Origin: Bacteroidota bacterium
Lineage (GTDB): Bacteria > Bacteroidota > Bacteroidia > Bacteroidales > SZUA-534
Direction: 5' to 3'
Assembly: GCA_003250355.1 (NCBI GenBank)
Contig: QKGS01000067.1
Location: forward strand, 124,001-188,000
Length of the DNA stretch: 64,000 bases
In this document: positions 25,197 through 33,949 of the stretch, piece by piece
Layout of the letters: every line of letters begins with the position of its first letter
Numbering within the stretch: position 1 is the first letter of the stretch
Program-made: the position numbers and the translations under genes
Notes under the pieces: generated by a model
What the model saw: only the letters and a program-made list of their open reading frames with translations
What the model was told of the DNA's origin: nothing
Databases searched by the model: none

Positions 25197-27779
25197 ATGG
25201 GAAAGCATTTAATCATTTTATTTTCATTTTTTGTGTGTTTATTTTCGGCTAATGCCGGTATTATAATCACATCATCAAATGAAGAATTGCCATACGATTT
25301 GTCGGGTAATATTTATTATTTACACGATGAAATGGGGGCATACTCTTTTGAAATGATTATGAATGGAAAGCTCGATGATGCTTTATTGCAATCGGAAAGT
25401 TCGTCGTTTTATTTTAGTGGCAGAGCACCTAGCCAGTGGTATAAGTTTTCGGTTGAGAATACTACTGAAGATTATCAAACACTGGTATTTGGAGTTGAAA
25501 ATAATACACTTGAGAATGTTACTTTTTTCTCGTCAATTGATTCTGCTTATTATACTACCGGAGCAAAGCATCCATTTGGGCAGCGACAAATAAAGGATAA
25601 AGATTTTCTTTTCTATATAAAACTAAAACCTAAGGAGCAAGGTGATTTTTGTTTGTTTATATCCGATAATAGAAGTGCATTGCATATTGATTTATCATTG
25701 AAGCCTGCATCGTTGTACAATAAAGATGTAGAGAGTAGAAATAGTATGCGGTGGGGGTATTATTTAGTGTCGGTATTTCTTGTTTTTATATTAATAGTTT
25801 TATACTATTCAGAGCACGATAAATCATACTTATTGTTTGTATTTTTTCTTTTGTCGTTGGTGTTGTATAAGTCGTGGAGTGAAGGTGTTTTATTTCAGTA
25901 TATATGGCCAAGCTACCCTTTGTTTAATAATATTATGGGTAGGGTTCTGTATATATTTTCGGGCTTTATGTTTATTTTTTACACATATATTGTTTTCAGA
26001 ATAAGAGAAGAGGGTAAAAATTTAGTATTGTTTTATAAGACATCGTTAGGAATATTTTTGCTTTTAGTTTTGGTGCAGTTATTTAATATAGCAGGGTTAA
26101 ATACAATTGCTTTATTAGTAGTTACACTTTTAAGTATGGTGGCAGCATTGATAGGATTACGTGTAGCATATGAGAATAAATCCCTTTATAAGGGGCTATA
26201 TACTTTTATATATTCAGTATATGTATTGGCTCTGATTTCAAATATTATTCACCATTATGGAGTGAAAGGGGCTTTGATAGGAGAGGTTCAATTTTCGTTG
26301 GGTGTTATAGTTTCATTTTTCATAGTATACTCGTTAATATTTGTATTAAAATATCAAAAGGCTAAGAGTGAGCTGTTGGTAATGAATAAAGAGTTGGAGA
26401 GGAAGGTTGATAAGCGAACTCAGGAATTAAGTATTCAGAAAGAGGAGTTGCGTTCTCAGCACGAAGAATTACTAATTCAGAAAGAGACTCTTCAAACACA
26501 AAGGGAAGAGTTAAGAGCACAAAAGGAATTGCTTGAAATAAAGAATGTAGAGCTTGAAAAACTTTCGTTAGTAGCAAGTGAAACTGATAATCTTATATAT
26601 ATACTAAACCCCAATGGCGATTTAGATTGGTTTAATTCATCGTTTGGAATACTACACGATATGTCGCATGAAAGATATCGTCAACGTGAAAATAAGCTTA
26701 AGATTACAGATATGGAGACTAATAACAATATTAAGCATGTGTTTAATACTTGTTTGCGAGAAAAAACGGTTGTTTCATTTGAATCGGAGCACAATAAGCC
26801 CGGAGGAGGAAGGGTGTGGTATCAGACAACATTGACGCCAATATTAAGCAAGGATGGTGAAATAAAGCATTTAATAGCAATAGATACTGATATTACCAGA
26901 TTAAAAAATTATGAGAATGAGTTGAATGAGCAGAGAAAGGAAGCAGAAACTCAAAAAAATATAGTACTAAAGCGTGAGGAAGATTTAGAAGAGCAACAGG
27001 TTCGGTTGATGGATAGTATTAGATATGCCAAAAGGATACAGTCGGCAATTTTGCCTAAAGCAAAACAGATTCAAAGAGACTTTTACGATAGTTTTGTTCT
27101 GTTTTTACCGAAGGATATAGTTAGTGGTGATTTTTATTGGTATCACCGAATTGAGGATAAATATTTTATAGCAGCAGTAGATTGTACAGGGCATGGTGTT
27201 CCGGGGGCTTTTATGTCAATTATAGGTAACTATTTGCTTAATTCTATTATTATTCATAATAATGTGTCGGATCCGGTTGAGATTTTAAAACAGCTAAACA
27301 GGAAAATTAAAATTGCACTTAAAACCGATAACCGTGTACAAACATCGGATGGAATGGATGTGGCTTTGGTTGTAGTTGATAAAAAAGAGGGTAAACTAGA
27401 GTATGCAGGAGCACTGCGTCCGTTGTATTTGTTTAGTAATGGTAGGTTTATTGAAGTTAAAGGCGATAAAATTCCTATTACAAGTAGTATAACAGGCACT
27501 ACGCTAAGTTCGTACACAAAGCATACTTACGATTTTAAAGAAGATGATTCTTTGTATATTTTTTCTGACGGTATTATTGATCAATTTGGAGGAGAGCAGG
27601 GGAAGAAATTTCTGACAAAACGATTCAAAGAGTTGCTATTTGAAATTAGTCCTCTTACTATGCGTGAGCAAAAAACAATAATTAAGAAAGCTCTTGACGA
27701 TTGGAGAGGCAGTAAATACGAACAGGTTGACGACGTTCTGGTTATTGGCTTAAGGAATAAGGAAGGAGAACTTGGCTAA
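25197..27779 (+). CDS. 7TM sensor with PAS domain and SpoIIE-type PP2C phosphatase
   Basis: 860 residues. A signal peptide (1-20) is followed by a periplasmic 7TMR-DISM extracellular domain (about 25-170). Seven predicted transmembrane helices (about 180-390) lead to a coiled coil with repeated QKEEL/QREEL units (about 400-455). A PAS domain follows (about 460-580, with WYQTTLTPI and IDTDITRLK), then a second short coil and the PP2C/SpoIIE phosphatase. That last domain shows VSGDFYWY, AVDCTGHGVPGAFMS, and the terminal DDVLVIGLR with the metal-binding aspartates. Such proteins dephosphorylate an anti-sigma-antagonist or another serine/threonine-phosphorylated partner in response to an envelope signal. 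No anti-sigma gene is beside it, so the partner is unknown. Confidence 0.9.
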   Translation: MGKHLIILFSFFVCLFSANAGIIITSSNEELPYDLSGNIYYLHDEMGAYSFEMIMNGKLDDALLQSESSSFYFSGRAPSQWYKFSVENTTEDYQTLVFGVENNTLENVTFFSSIDSAYYTTGAKHPFGQRQIKDKDFLFYIKLKPKEQGDFCLFISDNRSALHIDLSLKPASLYNKDVESRNSMRWGYYLVSVFLVFILIVLYYSEHDKSYLLFVFFLLSLVLYKSWSEGVLFQYIWPSYPLFNNIMGRVLYIFSGFMFIFYTYIVFRIREEGKNLVLFYKTSLGIFLLLVLVQLFNIAGLNTIALLVVTLLSMVAALIGLRVAYENKSLYKGLYTFIYSVYVLALISNIIHHYGVKGALIGEVQFSLGVIVSFFIVYSLIFVLKYQKAKSELLVMNKELERKVDKRTQELSIQKEELRSQHEELLIQKETLQTQREELRAQKELLEIKNVELEKLSLVASETDNLIYILNPNGDLDWFNSSFGILHDMSHERYRQRENKLKITDMETNNNIKHVFNTCLREKTVVSFESEHNKPGGGRVWYQTTLTPILSKDGEIKHLIAIDTDITRLKNYENELNEQRKEAETQKNIVLKREEDLEEQQVRLMDSIRYAKRIQSAILPKAKQIQRDFYDSFVLFLPKDIVSGDFYWYHRIEDKYFIAAVDCTGHGVPGAFMSIIGNYLLNSIIIHNNVSDPVEILKQLNRKIKIALKTDNRVQTSDGMDVALVVVDKKEGKLEYAGALRPLYLFSNGRFIEVKGDKIPITSSITGTTLSSYTKHTYDFKEDDSLYIFSDGIIDQFGGEQGKKFLTKRFKELLFEISPLTMREQKTIIKKALDDWRGSKYEQVDDVLVIGLRNKEGELG

Positions 27780-27782
27780 TTG

Positions 27783-28325
27783 CTATTCTATTTTAAACTC
27801 ACCTGTTTCATATTCTTTAAATTTTTTAGATAAAACAGCCATGAGCTTGCTGAATTTGAGAACAGCCTCATTGGTTTCGTCTGATATATCTTGTTTTTTT
27901 AGTTTCAGTAAATAGTAACCATATATAGTGTCGGTAATGGTTTGAATATCATTAGTTTGTGTGTTTTGCTTTTGTCGGAGTGTTGTTAAATATGGAGCAG
28001 TTGCATTGCATAATTCCAAATAACTATTTTGGTCGTGTCGCGATAACAGGTATAGATGAAAGTCATTAACTTCGTTTACTTTATTGGTAATGATACTAAG
28101 ATGCCCGTTTTTATGTATTTTTTCTTCATTCATAAGGTCAATTAATCCAAAATACCAGTTGCGTATTTCTGCTAATGTTGTATTGTTAACCTTGTATTGT
28201 GAAACTATATTGGTTTCAATCGTATTTTTATCCAACTTGCAGGCGCGTATCATATCTTCAATTTGATACATATAAATTATATATTCACCTATGTTATTTT
28301 TGATTTTATCTTTAGCAACCAGCAT
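27783..28325 (-). CDS. DUF4924 family protein
   Basis: 180 residues. The start MLVAKDKIKNNIGEYIIYMY followed by QIEDMIRAC matches the Bacteroidota family DUF4924, a mostly helical cytoplasmic protein. I see no signal peptide, membrane segment or catalytic motif. The role of the family is unknown. It has a well-formed promoter (minus, 28346-28376) and converges with the phosphatase gene, the two stop codons being three bases apart. No partner gene is beside it on its own strand. Confidence 0.7.
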   Translation of the reverse strand: MLVAKDKIKNNIGEYIIYMYQIEDMIRACKLDKNTIETNIVSQYKVNNTTLAEIRNWYFGLIDLMNEEKIHKNGHLSIITNKVNEVNDFHLYLLSRHDQNSYLELCNATAPYLTTLRQKQNTQTNDIQTITDTIYGYYLLKLKKQDISDETNEAVLKFSKLMAVLSKKFKEYETGEFKIE

Positions 28326-28345
28326 ATTGTGTATTTTTAAGTTTG

Positions 28346-28376
28346 CAAAAATAGTATTTTAGAAAATATGTTGCAA
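28346..28376 (-). promoter_or_regulatory. Promoter of the DUF4924 gene
   Basis: On the minus strand a TTG (28374-28376) lies 20 bases before TATTTTTG (28346-28353), a good match to the Bacteroidota -33/-7 arrangement. The -7 box ends 20 bases before the ATG at 28325. Confidence 0.7.
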
Positions 28377-28396
28377 AACAGCAAGTATTTGGTTTT

Positions 28397-29305
28397 ATGG
28401 AATTACAGAAAGAGGAAATAGATATAATTAATAGTCATGTGGGAAATATGTCGACTGAGGCACTTTCTAATTTATTTAGAAATATTGATTATTATATTAA
28501 TGAAAATGTAAGTGTATTTATTCCTTTATATAATTATTGTCATTATGCGGTTATGCCAAATCACTCGCATAATTCATATTCATTTATTATTTATGTCGAT
28601 AATAGTGAGGATAGTTTATTTAAGGTTGAAGGTAAGGAGGTAGTAATACCCAAAATGAAGGGGTATACATGTGTTGCTTTTTCGCCAAATGTAGAGCATC
28701 AGGAAATTATAGAAGAGGGTTTTGCCAGTTATTATGCGGTTTTTGTGAGTGTTAATTATTTTGAAAGAATTTATAAAAATTATACGAGTGAAAACCCACT
28801 TTTTAGGGGTGGTGTATTTTCAATTGATGCTCAATTGCTTAATTTGCTAAAGCAGTATATGTATGAGATAAAGCATAATATGCCTATGAAAAGAGATGTG
28901 CTTGGGCTACTATCAGAGAGTTTGGTACATATGCTTGTTAGGTCAATGGTTTGTGTAGATTGTGATGAAGTACCGGTATATAATCGGGATGATATAAATA
29001 GGGCAGTTTTGTTTATATATAAAAATATAAGTAAGAAGATTGTTGTTGAAGATTTAGCGTGGCAGGCTAATTTGTCGTTGCCTCAGTTTAATAGGGTGTT
29101 TAAGCAAGTAACACAGCGAACACCCAATGAGTATGTAAAGTATGTTAGATTAGAAAGGGCAAAGGTATTGTTGAAAGAAGGGAAGTTAGATTTAACAGAA
29201 GTGGCTTTGGAGTGTGGCTTTTCAAGTTCTTCGTATTTTTCTCATTGTTTTATTGAAGGAGAAGGGATAACTCCCAAAATGTATCGAGAGAGGTATTTGT
29301 GTTAA
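28397..29305 (+). CDS. AraC family transcriptional regulator
   Basis: 302 residues. The N-terminal 160 residues look like a cupin-type sensing domain (HYAVMPNHSHNSYSFIIY). The C-terminal 100 residues form the AraC double helix-turn-helix: DLAWQANLSLPQFNRVFK, then RLERAKVLL and DLTEVALECGFSSSSYFSHC, ending GITPKMYRERY. Both DNA-recognition helices look intact. The target is unknown; the PPOX gene 85 bases downstream on the same strand is a natural candidate, and a binding site could lie in 29306-29390. Confidence 0.9.
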   Translation: MELQKEEIDIINSHVGNMSTEALSNLFRNIDYYINENVSVFIPLYNYCHYAVMPNHSHNSYSFIIYVDNSEDSLFKVEGKEVVIPKMKGYTCVAFSPNVEHQEIIEEGFASYYAVFVSVNYFERIYKNYTSENPLFRGGVFSIDAQLLNLLKQYMYEIKHNMPMKRDVLGLLSESLVHMLVRSMVCVDCDEVPVYNRDDINRAVLFIYKNISKKIVVEDLAWQANLSLPQFNRVFKQVTQRTPNEYVKYVRLERAKVLLKEGKLDLTEVALECGFSSSSYFSHCFIEGEGITPKMYRERYLC

Positions 29306-29390
29306 TTGATAATTGATATTATTTGATTCAATTTTGATAAGAGTATGGTTGAGTAGTTTGTAATATTGTATAAACTTAAAATACAATATT

Positions 29391-29843
29391 ATGGAATTAA
29401 CTGAATTACAACAGGAAGTGCTTTCATTTGCAAATAAAGTACAGGTAGCTCATTTGGCAACAGTAGATAATAATAGGCCAAGGGTAAGAGGGATGCAACT
29501 TTGGTTTGCTGACGAAACCGGTTTTTATTTCCATACAGGATCAGTTAAGAGATTGCCCGGGCAAATTATGGAAAATCGAAATGTTGAAGTGGCATTTCTT
29601 TATATAAACTCTGAAAATCCGATGGCAACAAAAGAGCTAAGAGTAACCGGTGAAGTTGAGATAATAGAGAATAAAGAGCTGGAAAAGCGTTTGTTTACAG
29701 AGCGCCCGTGGTTGAATGATTTAACATCGTCAGAGGAAGTAAATCTTGTTTTGTTTAGGATAGTAAATAGTGAAGCCTACTTTTGGGATATGGCCAATAA
29801 TTTGCGTGAAGCAAGTATTCCCAGGGCGAAGTTTCCGGGTTAA
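29391..29843 (+). CDS. PPOX-type (pyridoxamine 5'-phosphate oxidase-like) flavin protein
   Basis: 150 residues. The split-barrel flavin-binding pattern is visible: VAHLATVDNNRPRVRGMQLW, then FYFHTGSVKRL, NVEVAFLY, and ELRVTGEVEII. Family members bind FMN, F420 or haem and range from true oxidases to general stress proteins. This short form without the C-terminal PNPOx dimer segment is more like the stress-protein branch than like PdxH. Substrate unknown. It follows the AraC regulator and is convergent with the acyl-CoA dehydrogenase gene, with a palindrome between them. Confidence 0.82.
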   Translation: MELTELQQEVLSFANKVQVAHLATVDNNRPRVRGMQLWFADETGFYFHTGSVKRLPGQIMENRNVEVAFLYINSENPMATKELRVTGEVEIIENKELEKRLFTERPWLNDLTSSEEVNLVLFRIVNSEAYFWDMANNLREASIPRAKFPG

Positions 29844-29870
29844 ATATATTTTTTGATTATAGGGAATAAT

Positions 29871-29920
29871 ACCACTAAGACACAAATGTTATAGTTTAAA
29901 ACTTTGTGTTCTTAGTGGTT
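29871..29920. repeat. Long imperfect palindrome between convergent genes
   Basis: ACCACTAAGACACAAA (29871-29886) is nearly the reverse complement of TTTGTGTTCTTAGTGGT (29903-29919). It sits between the PPOX gene and the convergent acyl-CoA dehydrogenase gene and could act as a terminator for both. The sequence resembles a short palindromic repeat that I remember from many Bacteroidota intergenic regions. Confidence 0.75.
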
Positions 29921-29931
29921 TTCAAAATTAT

Positions 29932-31638
29932 TTAGTTCTGTTTGAATTTTCCTAAATCATTTATGTTTGAGTGTTTAATGAACTCAGAGTTTTGAGCGTT
30001 AGCAGCACGCGCCCATTTTAAGAATACTTCGGTTGATTTCCAGTAATTGTGGTCGCGGTCGGTATCCAAAACAAGTAAGTAGCCCATAACAATATTGCCG
30101 GCCATTTCAACCATTCTGCGAGCGTGGAAGTCGGTAAATTCATTGTTATTAATTCCGTTAACTTTTTCAACGGCAGCTTCGTACTCTTCGGTCATTGATA
30201 TTAATATACGACGGTAAGAGTGTAGTTCGGGTTTTATTTCGGCAGCTTCATAATCGCGTATTTGCTTTAGTAAATTACCGGTAGTAACGCCACGTATGGC
30301 AGCAACAACTTGTAGCTGAGTAGTACCTTCGTATATTGAAGTAATGCGGGCGTCGCGGTAGATACGTTCAATGGGATAATCTTTCATAAAGCCGCTACCA
30401 CCATGTATTTGAAGTGAATCATAGGCATTCTGGTTTGCAAATTCAGAACCAAGTCCTTTAGCCAGGGGAGTAAACATATCGGCCATACGCTGATATTTTT
30501 TCATTTCGTCGCGTTCCTCTTTTTCAAGTTGACGTTCTTCGGCTATGTGCATATATGTTTTGTAGATATCGACAAAGCGCGATGTTTCATATAGCAGCGA
30601 GCGAGAAGCATCGAGTTTTGCTTTAATAAGTGCTACCATTTCATATACGGCAGGAAATTCAATAATTGGCTTTCCAAATTGGTATCGTTCCTTGGCATAG
30701 CTTAATGCTTCACGGTAAGCAGCTTCTGATACACCAACCGACTGAGCAGCAATGCCTAATCGAGCTCCGTTCATTAGTGCCATTACGTATTTAATTAGCC
30801 CCATTTTGCGGTCGCCGCATAATTCGGCTTTAGCGTTTTTAAATACGAGTTCACAAGTAGGAGACCCTTTAATTCCAAGTTTATTTTCGATACGGCGAAC
30901 TGTAACGCCACCATCGTTTTTGTCGTAAATAAACATTGACAAGCCGCGACCATCGGAAGTTCCTTCTTCGGAGCGGGCAAGAACAAGTGAAATATGACCG
31001 TCGCCGTTAGTAATAAAACGTTTTACACCGTTTAAATACCAACAGTTGTCTGTTTCGCTATATGTAGCTTTGAGCATAACAGCCTGAAGGTCGGAACCTG
31101 CATCGGGTTCGGTTAAGTCCATTGCCATGGTTTCGCCGGCACAAACTCGCGGCAGGTATTTTGCTTTTTGTTCATTGCTTGCATATTCGTTTATGGTTTC
31201 GGCACAATCTTGCAGCCCCCATATATTAACAAAACCGGCATCGGCTCGTGAAACCATGTCGGCAGCCATAATGTAAGGGACAATAGGGAAGTTGAGCCCG
31301 TTGTATTCACGTGGCAGTGTTATTCCCATTAGGCCGGCTTTAACAAGTGCGTCGAGGTTTTTTTCTGTGCCGGAAGCATATATAACCCTTCCGTCTTCAA
31401 CTTTAGGGCCTTCGGCATCAACACTTTCGGCATTTGGTCCAATTATATCGCCACATATTTCGCCAACCACTTCCAATACCTGGTTGTAGCTGTCCATAGC
31501 GTCTTCAAAATCGATTGGGGCATAGTCGAATTTGTTTTTATCGGCAAAGTTGCGCTCTTTAAGAGCAACTATTTTTTTCATTAATGGGTGTTCCAAATGA
31601 AATTTCAATTCCGGAGTATCCGTATAAAAGTTTGCCAT
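29932..31638 (-). CDS. Acyl-CoA dehydrogenase
   Basis: 568 residues, longer than the usual 380 because of an N-terminal extension and a C-terminal domain. The core has MAMDLTEPDAGSDLQAV (FAD/substrate contact), FITNGD, and KLGIKGSPTCELVF. The active-site glutamate lies in SIYEGTTQLQ near residue 450, and QIHGGSGFMKDYPIER marks the flavin-binding helix. It oxidises an acyl-CoA to the 2-enoyl-CoA, or works in reverse, and passes electrons to an electron transfer flavoprotein. The etfA and etfB genes directly upstream on the same strand fit this. The chain length of the substrate cannot be read with confidence. Confidence 0.9.
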   Translation of the reverse strand: MANFYTDTPELKFHLEHPLMKKIVALKERNFADKNKFDYAPIDFEDAMDSYNQVLEVVGEICGDIIGPNAESVDAEGPKVEDGRVIYASGTEKNLDALVKAGLMGITLPREYNGLNFPIVPYIMAADMVSRADAGFVNIWGLQDCAETINEYASNEQKAKYLPRVCAGETMAMDLTEPDAGSDLQAVMLKATYSETDNCWYLNGVKRFITNGDGHISLVLARSEEGTSDGRGLSMFIYDKNDGGVTVRRIENKLGIKGSPTCELVFKNAKAELCGDRKMGLIKYVMALMNGARLGIAAQSVGVSEAAYREALSYAKERYQFGKPIIEFPAVYEMVALIKAKLDASRSLLYETSRFVDIYKTYMHIAEERQLEKEERDEMKKYQRMADMFTPLAKGLGSEFANQNAYDSLQIHGGSGFMKDYPIERIYRDARITSIYEGTTQLQVVAAIRGVTTGNLLKQIRDYEAAEIKPELHSYRRILISMTEEYEAAVEKVNGINNNEFTDFHARRMVEMAGNIVMGYLLVLDTDRDHNYWKSTEVFLKWARAANAQNSEFIKHSNINDLGKFKQN

Positions 31639-31743
31639 TTTATTATAAATTTTATTTCGTTAATAATTTAGTGAATTTTGAATGATGAACTTTGAATAAT
31701 GAAAGTTGAAATTAATACCTTCAATATTTGCTATTCATAATTC

Positions 31744-32763
31744 TTACTTTGTATTGGCTTTGTATTGCTTCATCATTTTAGGAATAACGTCTTCAACGTT
31801 TCCGGTAATTACGTAGTCGGCAATTTTATTTATCGGAGCTTCGGGGTCGTTGTTTATGGCAATAATCATACTTGACTCTTCCATACCTGCGGTATGCTGA
31901 ACCTGACCGGAAATACCACAGGCAATGTATAGTTTTGGACGCACGGTAACACCTGTTTGACCTATTTGTCGTTCGTGTTCAGCGTATCCGGCATCGACAG
32001 CAGCACGCGAAGCTCCCACATCGCCACCAATAAGGTCGGCAAAGTTGTGAAGCAGTTGGAAGTTCTCTTTTGAACCAACGCCATAGCCACCGGCTACAAT
32101 TATTGGAGAGTTTTTAATGTTGATTTTCGATTTTTCAACATGGCGTTCAATAACTTTAACCAAGAAGTCGGTATCGGTAAGTATTTTATCAACATCGATA
32201 TTAATTATTTCGCCTTTGTGGTTTTCGTTGAATATTTCTTTTTTCATTACCCCTTCACGAACGGTAGCCATTTGAGGGCGGCAGTCGGGGTTAATGATAG
32301 TAGCAACAATGTTGCCGCCAAATGCCGGGCGTATTTGATAGAGTAGGTTTTCATATGTTTTTCCCTGTTTTTTATCTTCGTGTGGGCCTATTTCAAGGCT
32401 GGTGCAGTCGGCTGTAAGACCACTTTTCAGAGCAGAGGAAACACGCGGTCCCAGGTCTCGACCTATTATAGTTGCACCCATTAGAGCTATTTGCGGTTTT
32501 TCTTTTTCAAAAACATTAACCGTAATAGTAGTGTGAGGTTGAGTTACGTAGGGGTCTAACCTTTTATCGTCGGCAATAAAAATTTTATCGGCTCCATAAG
32601 GGAGAAGTTGCTTTTCAATATTTTTCAAATTGCTGCCAATAACAAGGGCTTCGAGTTGCACGCCAAGTTCATTGGCTAAGGTTCGCCCTTTTGTCATAAG
32701 CTCAAGGCTTACATCGGCTATTTTGCCCTCGTCGAGTTCGCAATATACACAAACGTTATTCAT
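31744..32763 (-). CDS. etfA: Electron transfer flavoprotein, alpha subunit
   Basis: 339 residues. The C-terminal FAD-binding signature is clear: IIVAGGYGVGSKENF, then VGASRAAVDAGYAEHERQIG, GVTVRPKLYIACGISGQVQH and IIAINNDPEAPI. The N-terminal half is the ETF nucleotide-binding-like domain. With EtfB it forms the heterodimer that carries electrons from acyl-CoA dehydrogenase. The gene lies between etfB and acd, with gaps of about 100 bases on each side that hold degenerate ATGATGAA-type sequence and no clear terminator. Confidence 0.93.
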   Translation of the reverse strand: MNNVCVYCELDEGKIADVSLELMTKGRTLANELGVQLEALVIGSNLKNIEKQLLPYGADKIFIADDKRLDPYVTQPHTTITVNVFEKEKPQIALMGATIIGRDLGPRVSSALKSGLTADCTSLEIGPHEDKKQGKTYENLLYQIRPAFGGNIVATIINPDCRPQMATVREGVMKKEIFNENHKGEIINIDVDKILTDTDFLVKVIERHVEKSKINIKNSPIIVAGGYGVGSKENFQLLHNFADLIGGDVGASRAAVDAGYAEHERQIGQTGVTVRPKLYIACGISGQVQHTAGMEESSMIIAINNDPEAPINKIADYVITGNVEDVIPKMMKQYKANTK

Positions 32764-32866
32764 CTTATTATTTTTTAGATTTTGGATTATAGTAGAGAGT
32801 ATAGAGAACTTTTGTAATAAGCGATGTTATTCTAATATCTCATGTCTCATATTATTTTACCCTTTT

Positions 32867-33742
32867 TTATCCAAGGGTATGGTTTGAAATAAGTTCTTTC
32901 ATCAGCCAGTCGATATCTTTGTCGGAATCGGTTAGTTTTTTCGATTCTTTGGCGGCAAAAACAACACTTTCAATTTGTTTTACTTTAGTTGGCGAACCGC
33001 TGAGTCCAAGCTGGATTATATCGGCTTCAATGTTATTCACAGTCCACTCCGGAATATCGAGGTATTCTCTGCCATTTTGCATACCTATGTAGTCGTCGTC
33101 TGTTTCCTGACGTTCGCTTACAGTAGTGGCATGTTTGTATTTCATTAATCGGCGAACATTGCGCGGACGACAGTCGGGAGCAGAGTTATTAACTGTTATT
33201 ACGCAAGGCATTTTACCTTCAACTATTTCAATACCTCCCTCAATACGGCGTTTTACAGTTAATTTTTCTTTTTTTATGGAAATAACCTCTTCGGCATAAG
33301 TTATTTGAGGGATGTTTAGTTTTTCGGCAACCTGTGGACCAACCTGAGCAGTATCGCCGTCAATAGCTTGTCGGCCTGCAATAATAAGGTCTACTTTATC
33401 CATTTTTGCAATAGCCCTTGATAGAGCATAAGAAGTGGCTAGCGTATCGGCTCCGGCAAATGCTCGGTCGGTAAGCAGTACTCCGTTGTCGGCACCTCTG
33501 TAAATTGCTTCGCGCAAAATTTCAGCAGCCCTTCCGGGCCCCATGGTAAGAACGGTTACTGTTGTTCCTGGGTTCGAATCTTTAATGTTTAGAGCCAGTT
33601 CAAGAGCGTTTAAATCTTCGGGATTGAAAATGGCTGGTAGTGCGGCACGGTTTACGGTACCATCGGCTTTCATTGCATCTTTGCCTACGTTCCGTGTGTC
33701 GGGAACTTGTTTGGCAAGTACAACGATTTTTAGTCCTTTCAT
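32867..33742 (-). CDS. etfB: Electron transfer flavoprotein, beta subunit
   Basis: 291 residues. It begins MKGLKIVVLAKQVPDTRNVG and contains IIAGRQAIDGDTAQVGPQVA, the nucleotide-binding segment that in my memory is typical of ETFs from anaerobes, several of which bifurcate electrons. The usual 250-260 residues are extended at the C-terminus. First gene of the etfB-etfA-acd set, with a promoter about 90 bases upstream. Whether this ETF bifurcates (two FADs, NADH and ferredoxin) cannot be decided by eye. Confidence 0.92.
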   Translation of the reverse strand: MKGLKIVVLAKQVPDTRNVGKDAMKADGTVNRAALPAIFNPEDLNALELALNIKDSNPGTTVTVLTMGPGRAAEILREAIYRGADNGVLLTDRAFAGADTLATSYALSRAIAKMDKVDLIIAGRQAIDGDTAQVGPQVAEKLNIPQITYAEEVISIKKEKLTVKRRIEGGIEIVEGKMPCVITVNNSAPDCRPRNVRRLMKYKHATTVSERQETDDDYIGMQNGREYLDIPEWTVNNIEADIIQLGLSGSPTKVKQIESVVFAAKESKKLTDSDKDIDWLMKELISNHTLG

Positions 33743-33832
33743 ACTTTTATTGATTTGTTAATAATTTGTGATATATGGCTCAATACCTTTGATAGTAAGG
33801 GTTTTGGTCTATCGATTTGTATTAAGGTATAC

Positions 33833-33840
33833 CAAAGATA
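33833..33840 (-). promoter_or_regulatory. Promoter -7 box of the etfB-etfA-acd operon
   Basis: TATCTTTG on the minus strand matches TAnnTTTG, 90 bases before the ATG of etfB. Confidence 0.5.
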
Positions 33841-33871
33841 AAATTTTATATGAAAGTATAATAATCAGAGG

Positions 33872-33913
33872 CTTATAAAATGCATACGGTTGCATTCATT
33901 TGGATTTTATAAG
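33872..33913. repeat. Inverted repeat upstream of etfB
   Basis: CTTATAAAAT (33872-33881) and ATTTTATAAG (33904-33913) are perfect reverse complements. The 12-mer GATTTTATAAGT and the heptamer CGGTTGC found here recur in the nested palindrome at 41704-41900, so the two may be related elements. Confidence 0.7.
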
Positions 33914-33949
33914 TGGTGTTGGCTGTCAGAATTGTGGTTCTATTGCCAT

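Noticed and set aside
33560-33585. T-loop-like GGTTCGAATC suggesting a tRNA
   Set aside because: It lies inside etfB in a conserved coding region, and no matching acceptor or anticodon stems are present around it.
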